A stretch of 64,000 nt of DNA from the NCBI RefSeq assembly GCF_048544455.1, contig NC_133534.1, positions 90,425,637 to 90,489,636 on the forward strand, written 5' to 3'. The stretch is from Silene latifolia. Taxonomy: Eukaryota; Streptophyta; Magnoliopsida; Caryophyllales; Caryophyllaceae. A program made the translations under genes and the position numbers. Under the pieces are notes generated by a model. The model was not told the DNA's origin. It did no database searches and worked only from the letters and a program-made list of their open reading frames with translations. This document shows positions 32,941-45,600 of the stretch, one piece after another. Position 1 is the stretch's first letter; every line of letters begins with the position of its first letter.

Positions 32941-34189
32941 TGTTGGAGTCAGTGTCCACCACAATAGTGCGTTTACATAATAAATCTCATTAAATGAATA
33001 TTATCCGATATTTAATTATTTGATCCTCGTCAGTTTATTAACGTAAATCGATAACGGTTAGCTGACTAGAGTTTGACGTTATTGTCGTGAGACGGCGGTG
33101 ATCAACTGACCCCTTTCGCTCACACTTAAAGGAACGAACCCCAATAGACAACTAATTAATTGTATGAGATACAATTTATTTAGTCTCTTGATTTATAGAC
33201 TAAAAGGTTAGTCGATTATTTTAGAGAGATTTCGAGTTGTGACCTCGAGGCATGACAGTTATTATTTAATTATGCGATAATTGAATAATAAATTTTGGGA
33301 GACGGGTTTTAGTTAATTAATTGTTAATTCACTAAAATTGTACTAATTGAATAATGTGATTAATATTAGTACGTAAAATAATATGTGTAGCGGTACACGT
33401 ATATTTACGGAGTGATTTGGACGAAATTAATTGGAAGCATTTAAACATGAAACGGTGTTTAAATAAAAATTACACGTATTTGTGCGACAAATATAAGAAC
33501 CGATATGGACCCATAAATGGGACATTGGATCGTGTAAATGGAGTATAGTGGATGATTATAATTATGATCATTTCCCTTTACTTGTTTTTTCTTCCATAAG
33601 TTGTCATAACATCTTTTTGCATGTGACAAAATATTGGACGATATTCAAACAAATCCACTCTCACACACTACTACTCCACCCGTCCTTTTCGCCTCCATAT
33701 AGACCAACACATTATTCTTTTATTCACTACTTCATTTTGTACACCTTTTTGCATGTGTGAATAAAAATTGTTGGTCTTTCTCTCTAAAAACCAATAAAAT
33801 CATTTACTAAGTTGTTAGTAAAATAAATATTATTACTAAGAGTGTTAGTAATATTACAAATATTATCAAGGGTAAGTTTTACAAATATCTAGTTAGTATT
33901 TGTAAGATTATTTGGGTGATTTGTTCCTGGGTGCAACTTGAAGGAGACTTTCTTGTTGAAGGTTTTTCAAGGAGGATCATCCATTTCTTTTTAGCTCAAG
34001 AACAAACTAGGTAGGTGATCTAGTTTGTGCCCATATTACCAAAAAATCATTGTAAGCAATTTTTTTTTCCTTAAACTTTCATTTTTATGCTTTTATATTT
34101 GCATGCATGTTAAATAGATCACTAAAATGATAAATTATGAGATAATTTAATTTTTATTAGAGAGTCTAATATGGATCTATGATCCTTCA
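32941..34189 (+). repeat. CopA 5' LTR
   Basis: It begins TGTTGGAGTCAGTGTCC and ends CCTTCA, about 1249 bp. The same sequence recurs at 40492-40565 and continues at 49202-49683. Confidence 0.88.
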
Positions 34190-34191
34190 AG

Positions 34192-34203
34192 TGGTATCAG
34201 AGC
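34192..34203 (+). promoter_or_regulatory. CopA primer-binding site
   Basis: TGGTATCAGAGC is the standard initiator-tRNA-Met primer site of plant copia elements. It lies two bases after the LTR. Confidence 0.9.
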
Positions 34204-36200
34204 TTAGGCTTGTAATTTGCATGTTTATTTTAAACATATTAATGAATTATGAGATAATTTATAAAAACTCAAAAAATGTGTTCGACGAGGTTTTAGCATG
34301 AATTTTTTGGGGCATGCATACCTACTGATCTCAAAAGATTTGTGGTTAAGTTTGGTGATTTGTGAAGTTATTTTGCTATTTTTAATGATTTTTGGTAGAA
34401 AACCGAGTCAAAATGCCGTATTTTAGTCAAAAATTGACTAAAAATAGTTACAAATTGATTCGGGCCATGGAATTTTTATGGTGTTTCACGCATGTTTTCT
34501 AATGATTGTATACAAAAGGTTGAAGGTTGGTTTGAATTTTTTTGCATGTTTATTGATTTTATGAGGTAAAAGTCGATAAAAGTGAAATTAATTAATCATA
34601 ATTTCGAAACAATTGATTCTACCCTTGATAAATTTATTTACATTTAAAAATATTATATAAAATTTAAAAGTGAAATTTAAAATTTGATTTCACCTTTTTT
34701 TGATATTTATTGGTTTTAGTGGTTAAAAACCGATAAATATCGATCTTCTTCTTCATAAATTTTATCCGGATTTTTGGGGCAATTTTTCCCGACATTTTGG
34801 TGTTTTGGGAGTGTTCCAGAATACTCAAAATTTTTGTTTCAATTTTTTGGGTAATGTTTCAATTATTTTGGATTTTTACTTAAAAATTATGATTTTACCG
34901 ATTAAATTAGCAAAATATCACCAAATCAAACTAATTTTTCGTCATAAAATTAGCGAGGACTAATTTCCAAAACAATTTGGAGAATTAGTTTGGACTTAAA
35001 TGAGATTTAAGAGTTGATTATTGATTTTTACATGTTAAAAATCGATTAAATCCACAAACACCGAAATGGATACCAACGATTGATGGATAGGGCGATTTTG
35101 GCATCTTTTTACAGTATTTTAAGCATATTTATTTAAGTTGAATGAATGATTATCATTTATTTAAAATATTTATCTTGTTGTACCTAGTATGGCCTAGTTT
35201 ATTTTAATCGTTATTACCCGAAATGAATGGGAATATCGATTTGTTTGTAATTAAATATGATCTCGTATTGTCGGTTTGTAATTACTTAATAGTTTTATTT
35301 ATTTTATTAATTAATGTATAATAGGAATAGCTATGTAATTCAATTGTAATAGTTATTCCTACCGGCGTTTCCAAAAGACGGATTACATCGAGACGGAATC
35401 TATTTTTGGAAGGTGTTCCAAATCCCACAAGAAGGAGCCACTTTTGGAATGAAGAGGCAAGGGACCAAGGAGTTGGTTTCCGATATGTAATAGTCTAGTT
35501 TTTATTAACTTTTTGGCCATACTAGGATTTATTCATATCCTTACTTGTTTGCTTGTTTTTATTTTCGCGCATGCCAAAATCGCCATTCACATGCATTTTA
35601 TCTTCCCGATTGTCAATTCACGTCATTTACATTCACCGACTTAGTTCACTTATAGGGAATTTAGGACTAAATTGACAAGATCTCTCACATAACTAAAATT
35701 GAGATTAGCCTTACCAATTAGTAACACCTATGAATCTCTTGTTCATTAGAGCCACGCTCGCGTAAGCGGGGTGTTCTCTTTTTACCTTGAGTAAGTAGGG
35801 TGGTAAGCGGTTATCACACGCCAAAATTGGTTGGACTCAACAGGATATAAGACGGACTTGTGTTCCGGGGCTAGTAGATGGATTTAAGGAAATTCGTCGA
35901 CCAAGAGTTCTAGAGGTAGAATTAGTCAACGTGACTTACCGAATTTACACAATTATGGGATGTTTCGCCCAAGCGATGCTCATTTTTGTTTAATATTTGG
36001 GTCTTGGAATCATTTATATAATTTAGTGGGAGATCATTATATAAATGTTAAAACTTGTTAAAGATGTTTCACAAGTAAAATTAAAACATTGAATGTTAAT
36101 TTTTCCTATTTTTCGTTCATTCTCATAAATGTATGACATCGCGCACTTCATCCTCCTTTCTCTATTTATTGTTATACTTGTTTCATTCTTTCATAGAAAG
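34204..36200 (+). other. CopA long leader
   Basis: This is about 2 kb of AT-rich sequence without a frame, between the primer-binding site and the first recognisable coding traces. Blocks at about 35370-35490 and 35880-36050 recur in the leaders of CopC and CopB, and in part in CopD. Leader length is unusually large for a copia element. Confidence 0.65.
36011..36047 (+). ncRNA. Copia leader hairpin, CopA copy
   Basis: CATTTATATAAT pairs perfectly with ATTATATAAATG over 12 bp around a 13-base purine-rich loop, TTAGTGGGAGATC. Confidence 0.7.
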
Positions 36201-37363
36201 CGGTTTCTTTGAAGGAATTAATGATTGGTAACATGATTTACCAATTCACCTACATAAGCTTACAACGATTTTTTGCAGTTATTATACAACTTAATTAACG
36301 ACCATACATATTAAAAAGGGGTTTCATGTTGCAAACTCGTATTACGAGTTTAAAAGGAAGTCACATTTTATCAAGACAGTCTTGATTTCGGAAGTGACAC
36401 CTCCGTCATGATGATGACATATTAGTTTTAATTACTCAAGTGTAATTCAAAAGTTTGCGAAAAGAGTTTTCAAAAACACTTATAATACTCCAATATGATA
36501 CCGTCAAATGGCTCACTTAAAGAAAGGCCAAATCGACTGTTTATGCGCTAAAGAGTTTAGGCATATGCTAACAATTGAACGGTTAGGTAGTCCAATTTCG
36601 CAAGAAGTTGAGATTTTGCCATATGTTCACTCACTTTATAGTAATTCACTCTTACTAAGTGTATAAAATATCACGAATGACATGAAGAGAGGTCTTCATG
36701 AGATTCATTTTTGCTTGATTGAAGCAAAGAGGAATGTGAAAGTGAGTGGGAGTTAAGAAGTATCAACCCTAGATGTATGCGATAGAACAAAGTTGAAAGA
36801 GACATCTACTCAATGGATAGGCTAGTTCCACTATCTTGGTATGAGATACCAAGTACGGGTCATTTCTTTGTAAAGAAGTTTACATGAATTGATAAAACGT
36901 AAGACGTCTAGCATAGGACATTTTTGTATCGAAGTGGTGCTAGAGTAGCAACGATTTCGATAAGGACAAATGTACCTAAATTTGGTTTTAAAAGAATGTA
37001 ATTATATATGTTTATACATAGAAGGCATCACTCATGTGATTTAAAACAAAATGTTGTACCTACTCCTATGATAACTTGGTGGTTGGTTTAGGCCACTTAA
37101 GTTAGAGGAATTTTACATTCTTCACGAAAACTAAATGTTATACTATCTTGTAGACTTTAAACACTCTAATCTAGTGAAACCAATTGATCAAACCTCAAGT
37201 AAATTCGTTTTAAACGAGTAAACCAAAAGCACATTGAACAACCATTTGATTGTAAGTCTTATGGTATGTGTGCATGTATTATGTTTTTCTTTTGCAGAAA
37301 AGAAACAAAATAGTGAGGTGATTGACCATATACATATGGATGCTTAAGGCCGATAGTTGGTTA

Positions 37364-37381
37364 TATATATATATATATATA
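37364..37381. repeat. (TA)n microsatellite
   Basis: About nine TA units inside the decayed CopA interior. Confidence 0.9.
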
Positions 37382-38604
37382 CTTCGTTACTTTTACCATA
37401 ATGTTAAGTAGATATGAAAACCTCATATCTATTTAATAAGACATAAAAGTGATTTTTGAAACGTGGAATATTTTCAAAATGAAGTAGTAAACCAATACCA
37501 CGTCAAGATCAAGATGTTGATCGGAAGTTTCAAAGTAATGACTTTGAAGATCAAATGGGTAATATCAAGTAATGACCTTGATAATCACTAAGAAGATTGT
37601 GAACCAGTTCACATAATACCTTCTCCTGGGACACCATAGAGTATGGTGTAGTCAAGTATATAAACCGAACTTTATGAGATATAGTTTGAGGTTTTTCGCA
37701 ATTTTTGTAAGCTATTTTCTCACTAAAAGTTTAAAACCCGACTATAATAGCCTAAATTACTCCATATGAGATATGGATAAGGAGAGTCCCTAACTTGTCT
37801 TTTTATACATTTGGGATCATAAATGTTTATGTTCAGAACCAATTTGTGTATTTGTGTGGGTTATCCAAAATTGAACCACTTGGTTTTTACTCCTCCAAAA
37901 CGAGAACAAAGAGTTTGTGGCTCATAATACTGTCTTTCCAGAAAGATTTTTATTTTATGGAAGACAGAGTGGGAGAAATTTTGAACTTACGGAAGTCCAA
38001 GACCCACAAACTGAGTATAATGCAAGAAGACGTTCTTTATTGTGGCTCAGTGGTTATAAGGAGATAATTTTGCGATAATATTGAGTTACTTTTCAAAAGT
38101 GACGAATAACCCTCATCAAAGGCTTTTATATAGTATGAACTCTATGTGATAGCGTATCACCAAGCAATTCGAATTGATCTCCTTGTACACGATACGATAA
38201 GGAAGGAAACACGAGATGTTTTCGAGACTTGATTTAAGGTGAATACTTTGGTACGTTACCTTGATCTTGTCGTAAAGGTTACATAAGATGTTTAAAATTT
38301 GGGCTTGTTATAGAGAGTTTGTGACAACCCAAATGCCTTTATCAATTCGTATGGTCTTAGCAATATAACCTCTCATGAGGATGAGTTTAGGCCAAAGGAG
38401 AACGAAACTTTCTCCTTGAATGTATCTTATGAAGGGAGAAGTTTTGTTGATGTTGCCAATGCTAAGAAGCCTAGCATGCTTGGAAGATCCCTTTGGTGAT
38501 CTATATACGTCAAAGAGTTGGAACTTTGGGTTCAATCTTGTAGTCTATCAAAACGGTATTACTCGAGTGTCGGGATAACATGATGATACATGGAGTTTAG
38601 TGGG

Positions 38605-38784
38605 AGCTAAAGTGAGTTTCTTAGTCTAAAATATGTGCTTGACATATTAGTGACTAGAAATGTAGCTAAGGTGATATTTCTTAGTCTAAAGTATGTGCTT
38701 GACATATTATTGACTAAAAATGTAGCTAAGATTATATTTCTTAGTCTAAAATATGTGTTTGACATATTAGTGACTATAAATATT
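38605..38784 (+). repeat. Three tandem 60-bp repeats over the RT catalytic box
   Basis: TTAGTCTAAA recurs at 38621, 38681 and 38741, an exact 60-bp period. Each unit reads L-S-L-K-Y-V-(L/F)-D-I-L in one open frame, so the region around the decayed YVDDIL motif has been triplicated. Confidence 0.88.
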
Positions 38785-40480
38785 CTCGGGTGAATACTTG
38801 AGAGTATCATGGCGCATCTTAAATCTCCGGATCTAATGAGATAGATCTTCATGGATACTAGCATCTTAGACAAGAGACTTATATGATAAGATTCTTGACT
38901 CGTACAAGTTGTTGAACAAATTAATATGATCTTTTTGCTTCCGCTGCAGGATCTATTAAATATGCTAAAAACTGCTCTCGTCGGGACTTATCATATTGAA
39001 AATATGAGAAGTCATTACCAATCATTTCCTAGTGAGTGTCACTAGATAATTATCAAGAGCAACCTTGAGTACTTGAGAAGCACTGAGGATTTACTCTTGT
39101 AGTTTGGAGGAATTTGTGAATTTTGTGTAAAAGGATTAAACGGTAAACATTCATATGCTTATAAGATGTTATGGGCCTCGTTAAGGAATGGTTAGCATGT
39201 AAGAATGCTATGTGCATAAAGAATAATATGTATAAGAAGTTATACATATGTGTATAACAAGTTATGCATGTATAAAGCAAACATGTATGAGGAGATACAT
39301 AAAAGATGTCATATGAAGGATGTGTATGTATAAGTGTTATACGTACAAATCATGAATGAAAGCTAATTACATTATAACATCCGATGTTGTAAGAGAGATA
39401 GTTGATAACCGGAATATAATGGGATTAGAGTAGTTCTGTTAGCCGAATATCGTATCCCAAGAGACTGTGAAAACAGTGGGAGTGTTTGACTAGCTTTAGA
39501 ACCAGAGTCTAAGAACTTGTTTAGACGTGTACTTAGAAATTCTCTATGTGATGAAAAGATTTCATAGAACAAAGGAAAATAGCAATGGAAATTAGAGTGA
39601 TGCAACTGATGTCTATCCCTAACCAAAGCCGTAGACATGATGGTTATGTCATCTCAATGTGAATTGAGGAGTATACCTTAGTTGCTAAAGATCGTTCTGT
39701 AAATATTGGATAGAGTATTGGTATTTACATAAGTGATGATCGCATTCATTGTTAGAGTTTCTTTAAGAACTCAATTATTCAGTTTGACTGAAAACATTGA
39801 ATACCTTGTTTATCTGAATAAGTTGTGGAGACAATGTTGAAAACTATTCAAGTGAACAAGATGAACATTGTATTTTGTCCCTAGTCACTTAATGAGGTGA
39901 CGTCTCGGAGTGACTAGATTGTAAGTCGATTGATGGTTGTTCAACACCATAAGGTCATACGTGATGACTAGTCGATTACATAGGCAGAGTGTGTGACACT
40001 TTGTCGGACAGTGACCGTTTAGAGAGTCCCTAAGTTCCATTATAGACGCCTGGTGGTGGCGGGGATCTCTAAGATGTTCTAATGAGTCGATTCTTTTGAC
40101 TGGAGACTATTATCTGAGCAAGTGCAGTTTCCGAGTGACTTTGGTTTTTGTCCTAGGTCGTGCCGTGAAAGGAGGCCAAAAGGGCATTTACTAGGTCATG
40201 GTGATCTGTATTGTGCAATAGGATAGATAGGGCATACAGGAATTGTCCACCCACATTGGGTAAACTATATCTCAAGGCCACTCGAGGAGTTAATGACTAC
40301 AAATGCGTGGCCACGCTCGGAAGTAATCTGTGAGAGATTTTTCCGGTCAGGTAGTCACACTCCCGATCGAGAAAACCACTCGCGATATGTTCATGTGCAA
40401 GTGCGACCTGAACGACACCTTGCATTGAGTGGGAGATTAAAACGAACAAGAGAATTGGTAGCGCACACCTTGTGTCGGAC

Positions 40481-40565
40481 AAGTGGGAGATTGTTGGAGT
40501 CAGTGTCCTCCACAATAGTGCGTTTACATAATAAATCTCATTAAAGGAATATTATCAGATATTTA
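40481..40565 (+). repeat. CopA polypurine tract and start of the 3' LTR
   Basis: AAGTGGGAGAT is followed at 40492 by TGTTGGAGTCAGTGTCC, matching 32941. The last five bases, ATTTA (40561-40565), are also the CopD target duplication. Confidence 0.88.
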
Positions 40566-41620
40566 TGTTGGAGCCGGTGTCCTCCAGTTAGTGCGGATAA
40601 CGTTATTGCACGTACACTTGTACGGACAAGTGGGAGCTTGTTGGGGCTGGTGTCCTCCACAGTTAGTGTAATGACATATAAATCTCTAAAAGGATCAAAG
40701 GGTATACTTCTGTATTATTATCAGTTGGTCCACGTTTATCAATAACGGTTGGCTTGCTAGATAAGTTTGACGTTATTGTCATACTGATGGCGGTGATCAA
40801 CTGGTCCCTAAAAGTCACACCTATAGGATACGTTTGAGAGATGTGACGGTATGAAAATACAGTCATGTTGATGCCTAATATGACTAAGCGGTTAGTCGGA
40901 GTTATTGGCTAATAATTAGTCAAACGCGATGTTGAGATAATTATTTAATACGGATTAAATAATACTGGATAAGGTGAATTAAGCGGTTAATTCGTAAATT
41001 AAATATAAACGATTATATTTAATTAATGTATATTGAATTAATTAATTATACAATATTGTCATTGTCGGACAAATATTAATATGTCGACTAATTCATGTTA
41101 CTAGTCGATGTTTTATTATCCGATAACGAGTGATGATTTATAATTAAAACCTGTCATATACATTTTAGCGAAACGAGTCGGACCACGAATTAAATAAGGA
41201 GAAAGTGGAAAGCCCACTTCCCCCTTGAGCTCACGGTTTGGCCGAAATGAACAAAAGGAGAGTGCTTCTCTCCTTTTGACCTAATCATTGTCATTTGCAC
41301 AAAAATTAGGGTTTTGGAGGCACTCTCTCTGAAATCCTAGATCTGACATCAGAAAACTCACAAAAACTCTCTCAATATTGCAAGGCAATTAGAGAGTACT
41401 TTCTAGCACAAGGGGCATAGTCTAAGACGATCTTGGGTGTAACAATTAGGAGGAAATCTATATTGATTTCTGTTCTTAAGCCGTTTTATACAAAGGACCC
41501 GAGGTTGATTCTTGTTCTTTTATCGTTTTCTCTTGTTTTTCGTTTATGACAATTTATCACATGATAAAATTGCGTTATAGTCCTTAATTTTAAGGGGTTT
41601 TCTACGGATATTACCCTACT
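40566..41620 (+). repeat. CopD 5' LTR
   Basis: It starts TGTTGGAGCC. The last base is T where the 3' LTR has A (CCTACT against CCTACA). It contains a second LTR-start-like copy (TGTTGGGGCTGG) 73 bp in, at 40639. Confidence 0.93.
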
Positions 41621-41622
41621 AG

Positions 41623-41634
41623 TGGTATCAGAGC
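41623..41634 (+). promoter_or_regulatory. CopD primer-binding site
   Basis: TGGTATCAGAGC starts two bases after the LTR and matches the initiator-tRNA-Met site. Confidence 0.92.
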
Positions 41635-43334
41635 GAGGCCACATAAATTTTTCATCGTGATTTTCATAAAACGATTTGAATCGATATTGTTTTGCCTTGA
41701 AAACCGTGACCTGTTATACACGGCTGTTTAATTTTAATTTTTTTTTCGTGCTGTTGTAAATAGTCAGCCGAACTGTTCAGGTCTGATCAGTCGATCGAGG
41801 ACTGTTAGTGTCTCAATCGATTGGTTTTGTTTGCGATTTGTTTTTGTATATTGTTATTATAATCGGTCTTTATAGCAATATGTTAAAGTTTTATCAATTG
41901 TAGATTTAATTTTATACGGATAATGTCAAAATTGCAATTGGTTTTATTTTGTCAAATCGATTTCGAGAGGAAATATGCTCTCGGTTGAGCCGCTGAAATG
42001 AACCGCTGGAAAATTTTTTTTTTTCTTTCGTGTTTTTTTTTTGTGGCCATAAAATGTACATTATACGGATGTTGTACAATCGCTTGATTGTGAAACGGTT
42101 CACACACGTACCATTTAGTTATTTTAAAGCGATTTAAAGTAACGAATTGTAATGGATTAAAAATTTAGATGATAAAAGCGGTTTTGTCACATAATTTTAA
42201 TCGCTAAAAGGTGGTTTGGATAAATTTAACATAATTACGGAATTATGTCACGAATAAATTTTGTTTTAGTTGATGCATCTTTTATTTATCGTTATTTTTG
42301 AATGCCATGAATGTTTTATTACGTATTTAATTTTACAAACAGTTGTAACTTAGTGTGGCCTTAGTAGAACGTGTTACCGTAATGATGGAACACGGTCTTG
42401 GTTGTATTTTGAGATCTCGCATCTCCGTTTTGGATTTTTCCTTGTAATTACAGTTTTAATTTAGAATGTAAATAGGTTTATATTTTGTAAATTTTAAATT
42501 GTAATTTTGAGAAGACCAAAGATGGAGATCAGATGCTCACTCCCGCTGCATGGATCAAGATGGAACATCAAGACAAGCTTCTCGGGTCCAACGGTGGATT
42601 CCAAAGTTGTATTATGTTTTATTTTACTAGGATAGGCCACACTAGGACCTTTATTTACGTTTTGCATTTTTTTATGGTTTTCATCGTAACGATAGTTTGC
42701 ATCATATTCCGCCTAAAACCAAACCACCTAATATTTGCATGAAAACTGACTCATATAGAGGTTACGCGTTAGTTTTCTATGACATACAGATGTCACACGA
42801 AATTTTTAAGCCATCACCTAAGTTAATTCATTCACGTAATGCTAGACTTTCGTTCACTTAAAATGAATTAAAACTAAGTTGATGGGATCTTCCTCGTATA
42901 ACCAAAAATTGAGAATAGTCTTTATAGGTCAAACTCCAATGAATCCCTTCTTCGTCGTTAGGCATAATATGACCCCTTCTACGTCGGGTAAGTTGGAACT
43001 GATTGACCTATTTTATCTCGACACTATGGTCACTCGTACGATCCTGTGATTATGGTGGACTATATATAGGATTTACGGAAATCTATCGACCGAGAGTTCT
43101 AACGGTAGAACTAGCCGAACAGTTGGCTTATCAATTTACAGAAATTGAGTCTTGGGATCATTTGTATAATTCTTGAGGTAGATCGATTATACAAGTGCAA
43201 TGAGTCTACACGTTAAAATGAATTTTAATTAGACTTAAATCACCTCGATGAGTTGCTTATTTCGTTTTGTTTTTCTTTCTTTTTCAGTGTAGAACACGAT
43301 CATTTAAACTCGCTAATAACAAAATGGTGGCCGT
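41635..43334 (+). other. CopD long leader
   Basis: This is 1.7 kb without a supported gene between the primer site and gag. It holds a T-rich stretch near 42010-42045 and the conserved hairpin at 43159-43197. Confidence 0.75.
43159..43197 (+). ncRNA. Copia leader hairpin, CopD copy
   Basis: CATTTGTATAAT pairs with ATTATACAAGTG. The A-T pair of CopA is replaced by G-C, and one pair is G-U. The stem ends about 140 bases before the gag ATG. Confidence 0.7.
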
Positions 43335-44280
43335 ATGAACGACCCAATGCCAAGTGCCACATTGGACCGTGAGTCCGGCCGGATCTTCATGAATCGGATG
43401 AATCGGTCTACTCGATCGAAGAATGATGGATCAAACTTCACGGACTGGGAGGCGGCATTACGGAATGCTGCCATTGCTGACGGGAAGCTCAAATATCTGG
43501 TAGAGCCCATCCCGCCAAACCCAGGCCCCACGGCTGGAGCTAACGAGATCGCCACGTATAGCGATTTCGTCATGGAAGCGGGTGCGATAAAGAACGTACT
43601 CATTTTTGCAATGGAATCCAATTTGCAGAAACGCTTCATAGCCCAAGGTGCAAACAAGATTTTCACCACGCTCACTAAGGAATTCTCGAAAGCACCGAGA
43701 ATCGTGACCTATGAGCATACCTGTCGCTTCTTTGAGGCGAAACTCCAGAAGGGCCAACCGGTTAGCCCACATATTCTCAGCATGATTGAGAATGTCGAGA
43801 AACTGGAGGCACTTGATTGTAAGATCATTGAGAACATCGTGATTGACCGCATGCTTCATTCACTCCACGATGGTTTTGCGCTCTTTAGAGCCAATTACTA
43901 TATGAATGATTTGAAGAAAAGTCCTCATGCACTACACTCCCTTCTCGTACAGACCGAGAAGGACATGAAGTTTAGTGGGAGCCTGAAACAGGATGTTCTC
44001 GTTGTGTCAAACAAGGGCAAGGATAAGGGCAAAGCTCGAGACATGGACCTAGCGAAGAGGCAAGCCGAAGTTTTAGAAGTCGGGATCGGGTAAGAGTGGG
44101 CTGGTGAGTCGAGCACCTCACTAGGCGCGACAAAGAGCAAGACCGGTAACATGGAATGCCACCATTGCCACAAGATTGGGCATTGGAGGCGTACATGTCA
44201 TGTATACCATGAGGACATAAAAGCAGGTCGCGTTACTCATGTTGGTATGTCTTCTTCTTCTTCTACTTTTGTTCATATGA
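43335..44280 (+). pseudogene. CopD gag with zinc knuckle, one stop
   Basis: Gag would form the virus-like particle. The frame starts at the ATG at 43335. It has the copia gag form: NFTDWEAALRNAAIADGKL (about 43435-43490), then helices through LQKGQPVSPHILSMIENVEK and LHSLHDGFALFRANYYM. A Lys-rich linker (SNKGKDKGKARD) precedes a CCHC knuckle (CHHCHKIGHWRRTC, C2C4H4C, about 44156-44200). A TAA stop at 44091-44093 separates capsid and knuckle; both lie in the same frame. The family resemblance is to the copia gag-polypeptide/UBN2 group. The element lineage within copia is not assigned. Confidence 0.88.
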
Positions 44281-44470
44281 TTGAGATTAACCATGCAAGT
44301 TACGGAACTTGGGTACTAGATCCTGGTTGTGGTTCTCATCTATGCAATCATGTGCGGGGGCTCGAAACATCGAACCCCTCGTAAAGGGTGAGGTGGACTG
44401 CGTGTCGGGAATGGAGCACGAGTGGCTGCCGTCTCGAGGGGAACATATGTGATCCAACTTCCTAGCGGAT
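44281..44470 (+). pseudogene. CopD aspartic protease, damaged
   Basis: The active-site segment reads WVLDPGCGSHLCNHVRGLE. Plant copia proteases normally have Asp-Thr/Ser-Gly at this place, so the second residue is replaced by Pro. A TAA at 44382-44384 ends the frame. The next part (VAAVSRGTYVIQLPSGFEL in another frame, about 44425-44480) needs a frame change. This protease cannot work. Confidence 0.8.
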
Positions 44471-45600
44471 TTGAGTTATTTTTATATAAATCGCTATTAT
44501 GTACCCAGATCTATCAAAAAACATTATTTGGTTTACGCACTTGACAAACTTGGTTTTTCATTTGTAATAGAGAATAATAGCTACATTTTCTCATTACACG
44601 ATATGATTTATGGCAAGGCAGTCTCCATGAATGGAATTTATGTTTTAGATCAGACCACTGAAATATTCCACGTAATGAATAAAAAGTTAAAGGTTGGTGA
44701 CAAAGATCAAACTTATCTATGGCACTGCCGTATGGGACACATTAATGAGAAACGCGTTAAACAGCTCATAAAGAATGGAGCTATCTCGGCCTTTGATTTT
44801 CAATCATTTGGCACGTGTGAATCATGTCTCATTGGTAAGATGACTCGAATTTCCTTCAAAGGTGTTGGAATGCGCGCTGCTGACCTATTAGGACTCATAC
44901 ATACGGATGTGTGTGGACCTATGTCAATCACCGCACGAGAAGGCTATAGGAATTTTATCACTTTCACGGACGATTTAAGTAGATATGGCTATGTCTACTT
45001 AATGAAGCATAAAAGTGAGTCCTTTGAGAAATTCAAAGAATACCAGAATCGGGTACAGAACCAACTGGGTAGAAAGATTAAAACACTACGATCAGACCGT
45101 GGTGGCGAGTATCTTTCACACGAGTTTGATCAACACCTTAAGGACTGTGGGATTGTCTTACAGTTAACTCAACCTAGAACACCTCAGTTGAATGGTGTGT
45201 CCGAACGGAGAAATCGAACACTACTTGATATGGTTTGATCCATGATGAGTCACACCGTGTTGCCTGATTCATTGTGGGGTTATGCTCTTCTGTCAGCTGC
45301 TCTAATACTTAATCGAAGTCCGTCTAAAGCTGTTGACAAGACTCCATATGAACTATGGAAGGGAACGGTCCCTAACTTGTCCTTTATACGGGTTTGGGGC
45401 TGCGTGGCTTATGTCAAGTGGATACACGAGGATAAGCTTGGCCCGCGATCGGTCAAGACATACTTTATAGGTTATCCTAAAGGAACATTTAGTCATTACT
45501 TCTATTCACCAACCGAACAACGTGTTTTTGTTGCGGCTAGTGCGACATTCTTAGAGAAGGAGTTTCTCGAGAACGCGAAGATTAATAGAACCTTCGAGCT
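44471..45600 (+). pseudogene. CopD integrase, one stop
   Basis: It starts in the pre-integrase region (YALDKLGFSFVIENN). The zinc-binding part is WHCRMGHINEKR with CESCLIGKM (about 44720-44840). The core triad is present: Asp in LIHTDVCGPM (about 44897), Asp in TLRSDRGGEYLS (about 45090) and Glu in NGVSERRNRTLLDM (about 45205). A TGA at 45236-45238, plausibly from CGA, splits the core from SMMSHTVLPDSLWGYALLSA. The C-terminal part follows with KTPYELWKGTVPNLSFIRVW and EKEFLENAKINRTFEL. Confidence 0.92.

Larger units (their letters stand above)
36200..40480 (+). pseudogene. CopA decayed gag-pol and post-pol
   Basis: No frame above about 90 codons survives. Near 37910-38000 one frame reads GRQSGRNFELTEVQ, the integrase tail. 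At 38600-38790 a frame reads three repeats of KYVLDILVT, a decayed reverse transcriptase YVDDIL box. From about 40070 the sequence matches the post-pol region of CopD (GAGTCGATTCTTTTGACT near 40082). Presumed gag and RNase H parts cannot be outlined by eye. Stops and indels are everywhere, so this copy has drifted for a long time. Confidence 0.65.
32941..40565 (+). mobile_element. Decayed copia element CopA (left and main part)
   Basis: A 5' LTR (32941-34189), a primer-binding site, a long leader with hairpin, a gag-pol region without long frames, a polypurine tract and the start of a 3' LTR (40492) form one element in the sense orientation. The 3' LTR is cut by CopD at 40566 and resumes at 49202. 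The whole coding part is eroded; only short translated traces of pol remain. It is much older than the CopD inside it. Confidence 0.82.

Noticed and set aside
25423..38067. Small host genes in the frames at 25423-25650 and 37795-38067
   Set aside because: Both translate a copia integrase tail region in two sister relics; they are retroelement remnants.
38607..38873. Minus-strand repeat protein with MSSTYFRLRN
   Set aside because: It is the reverse reading of the 60-bp triplication, whose plus-strand reading matches the RT motif.
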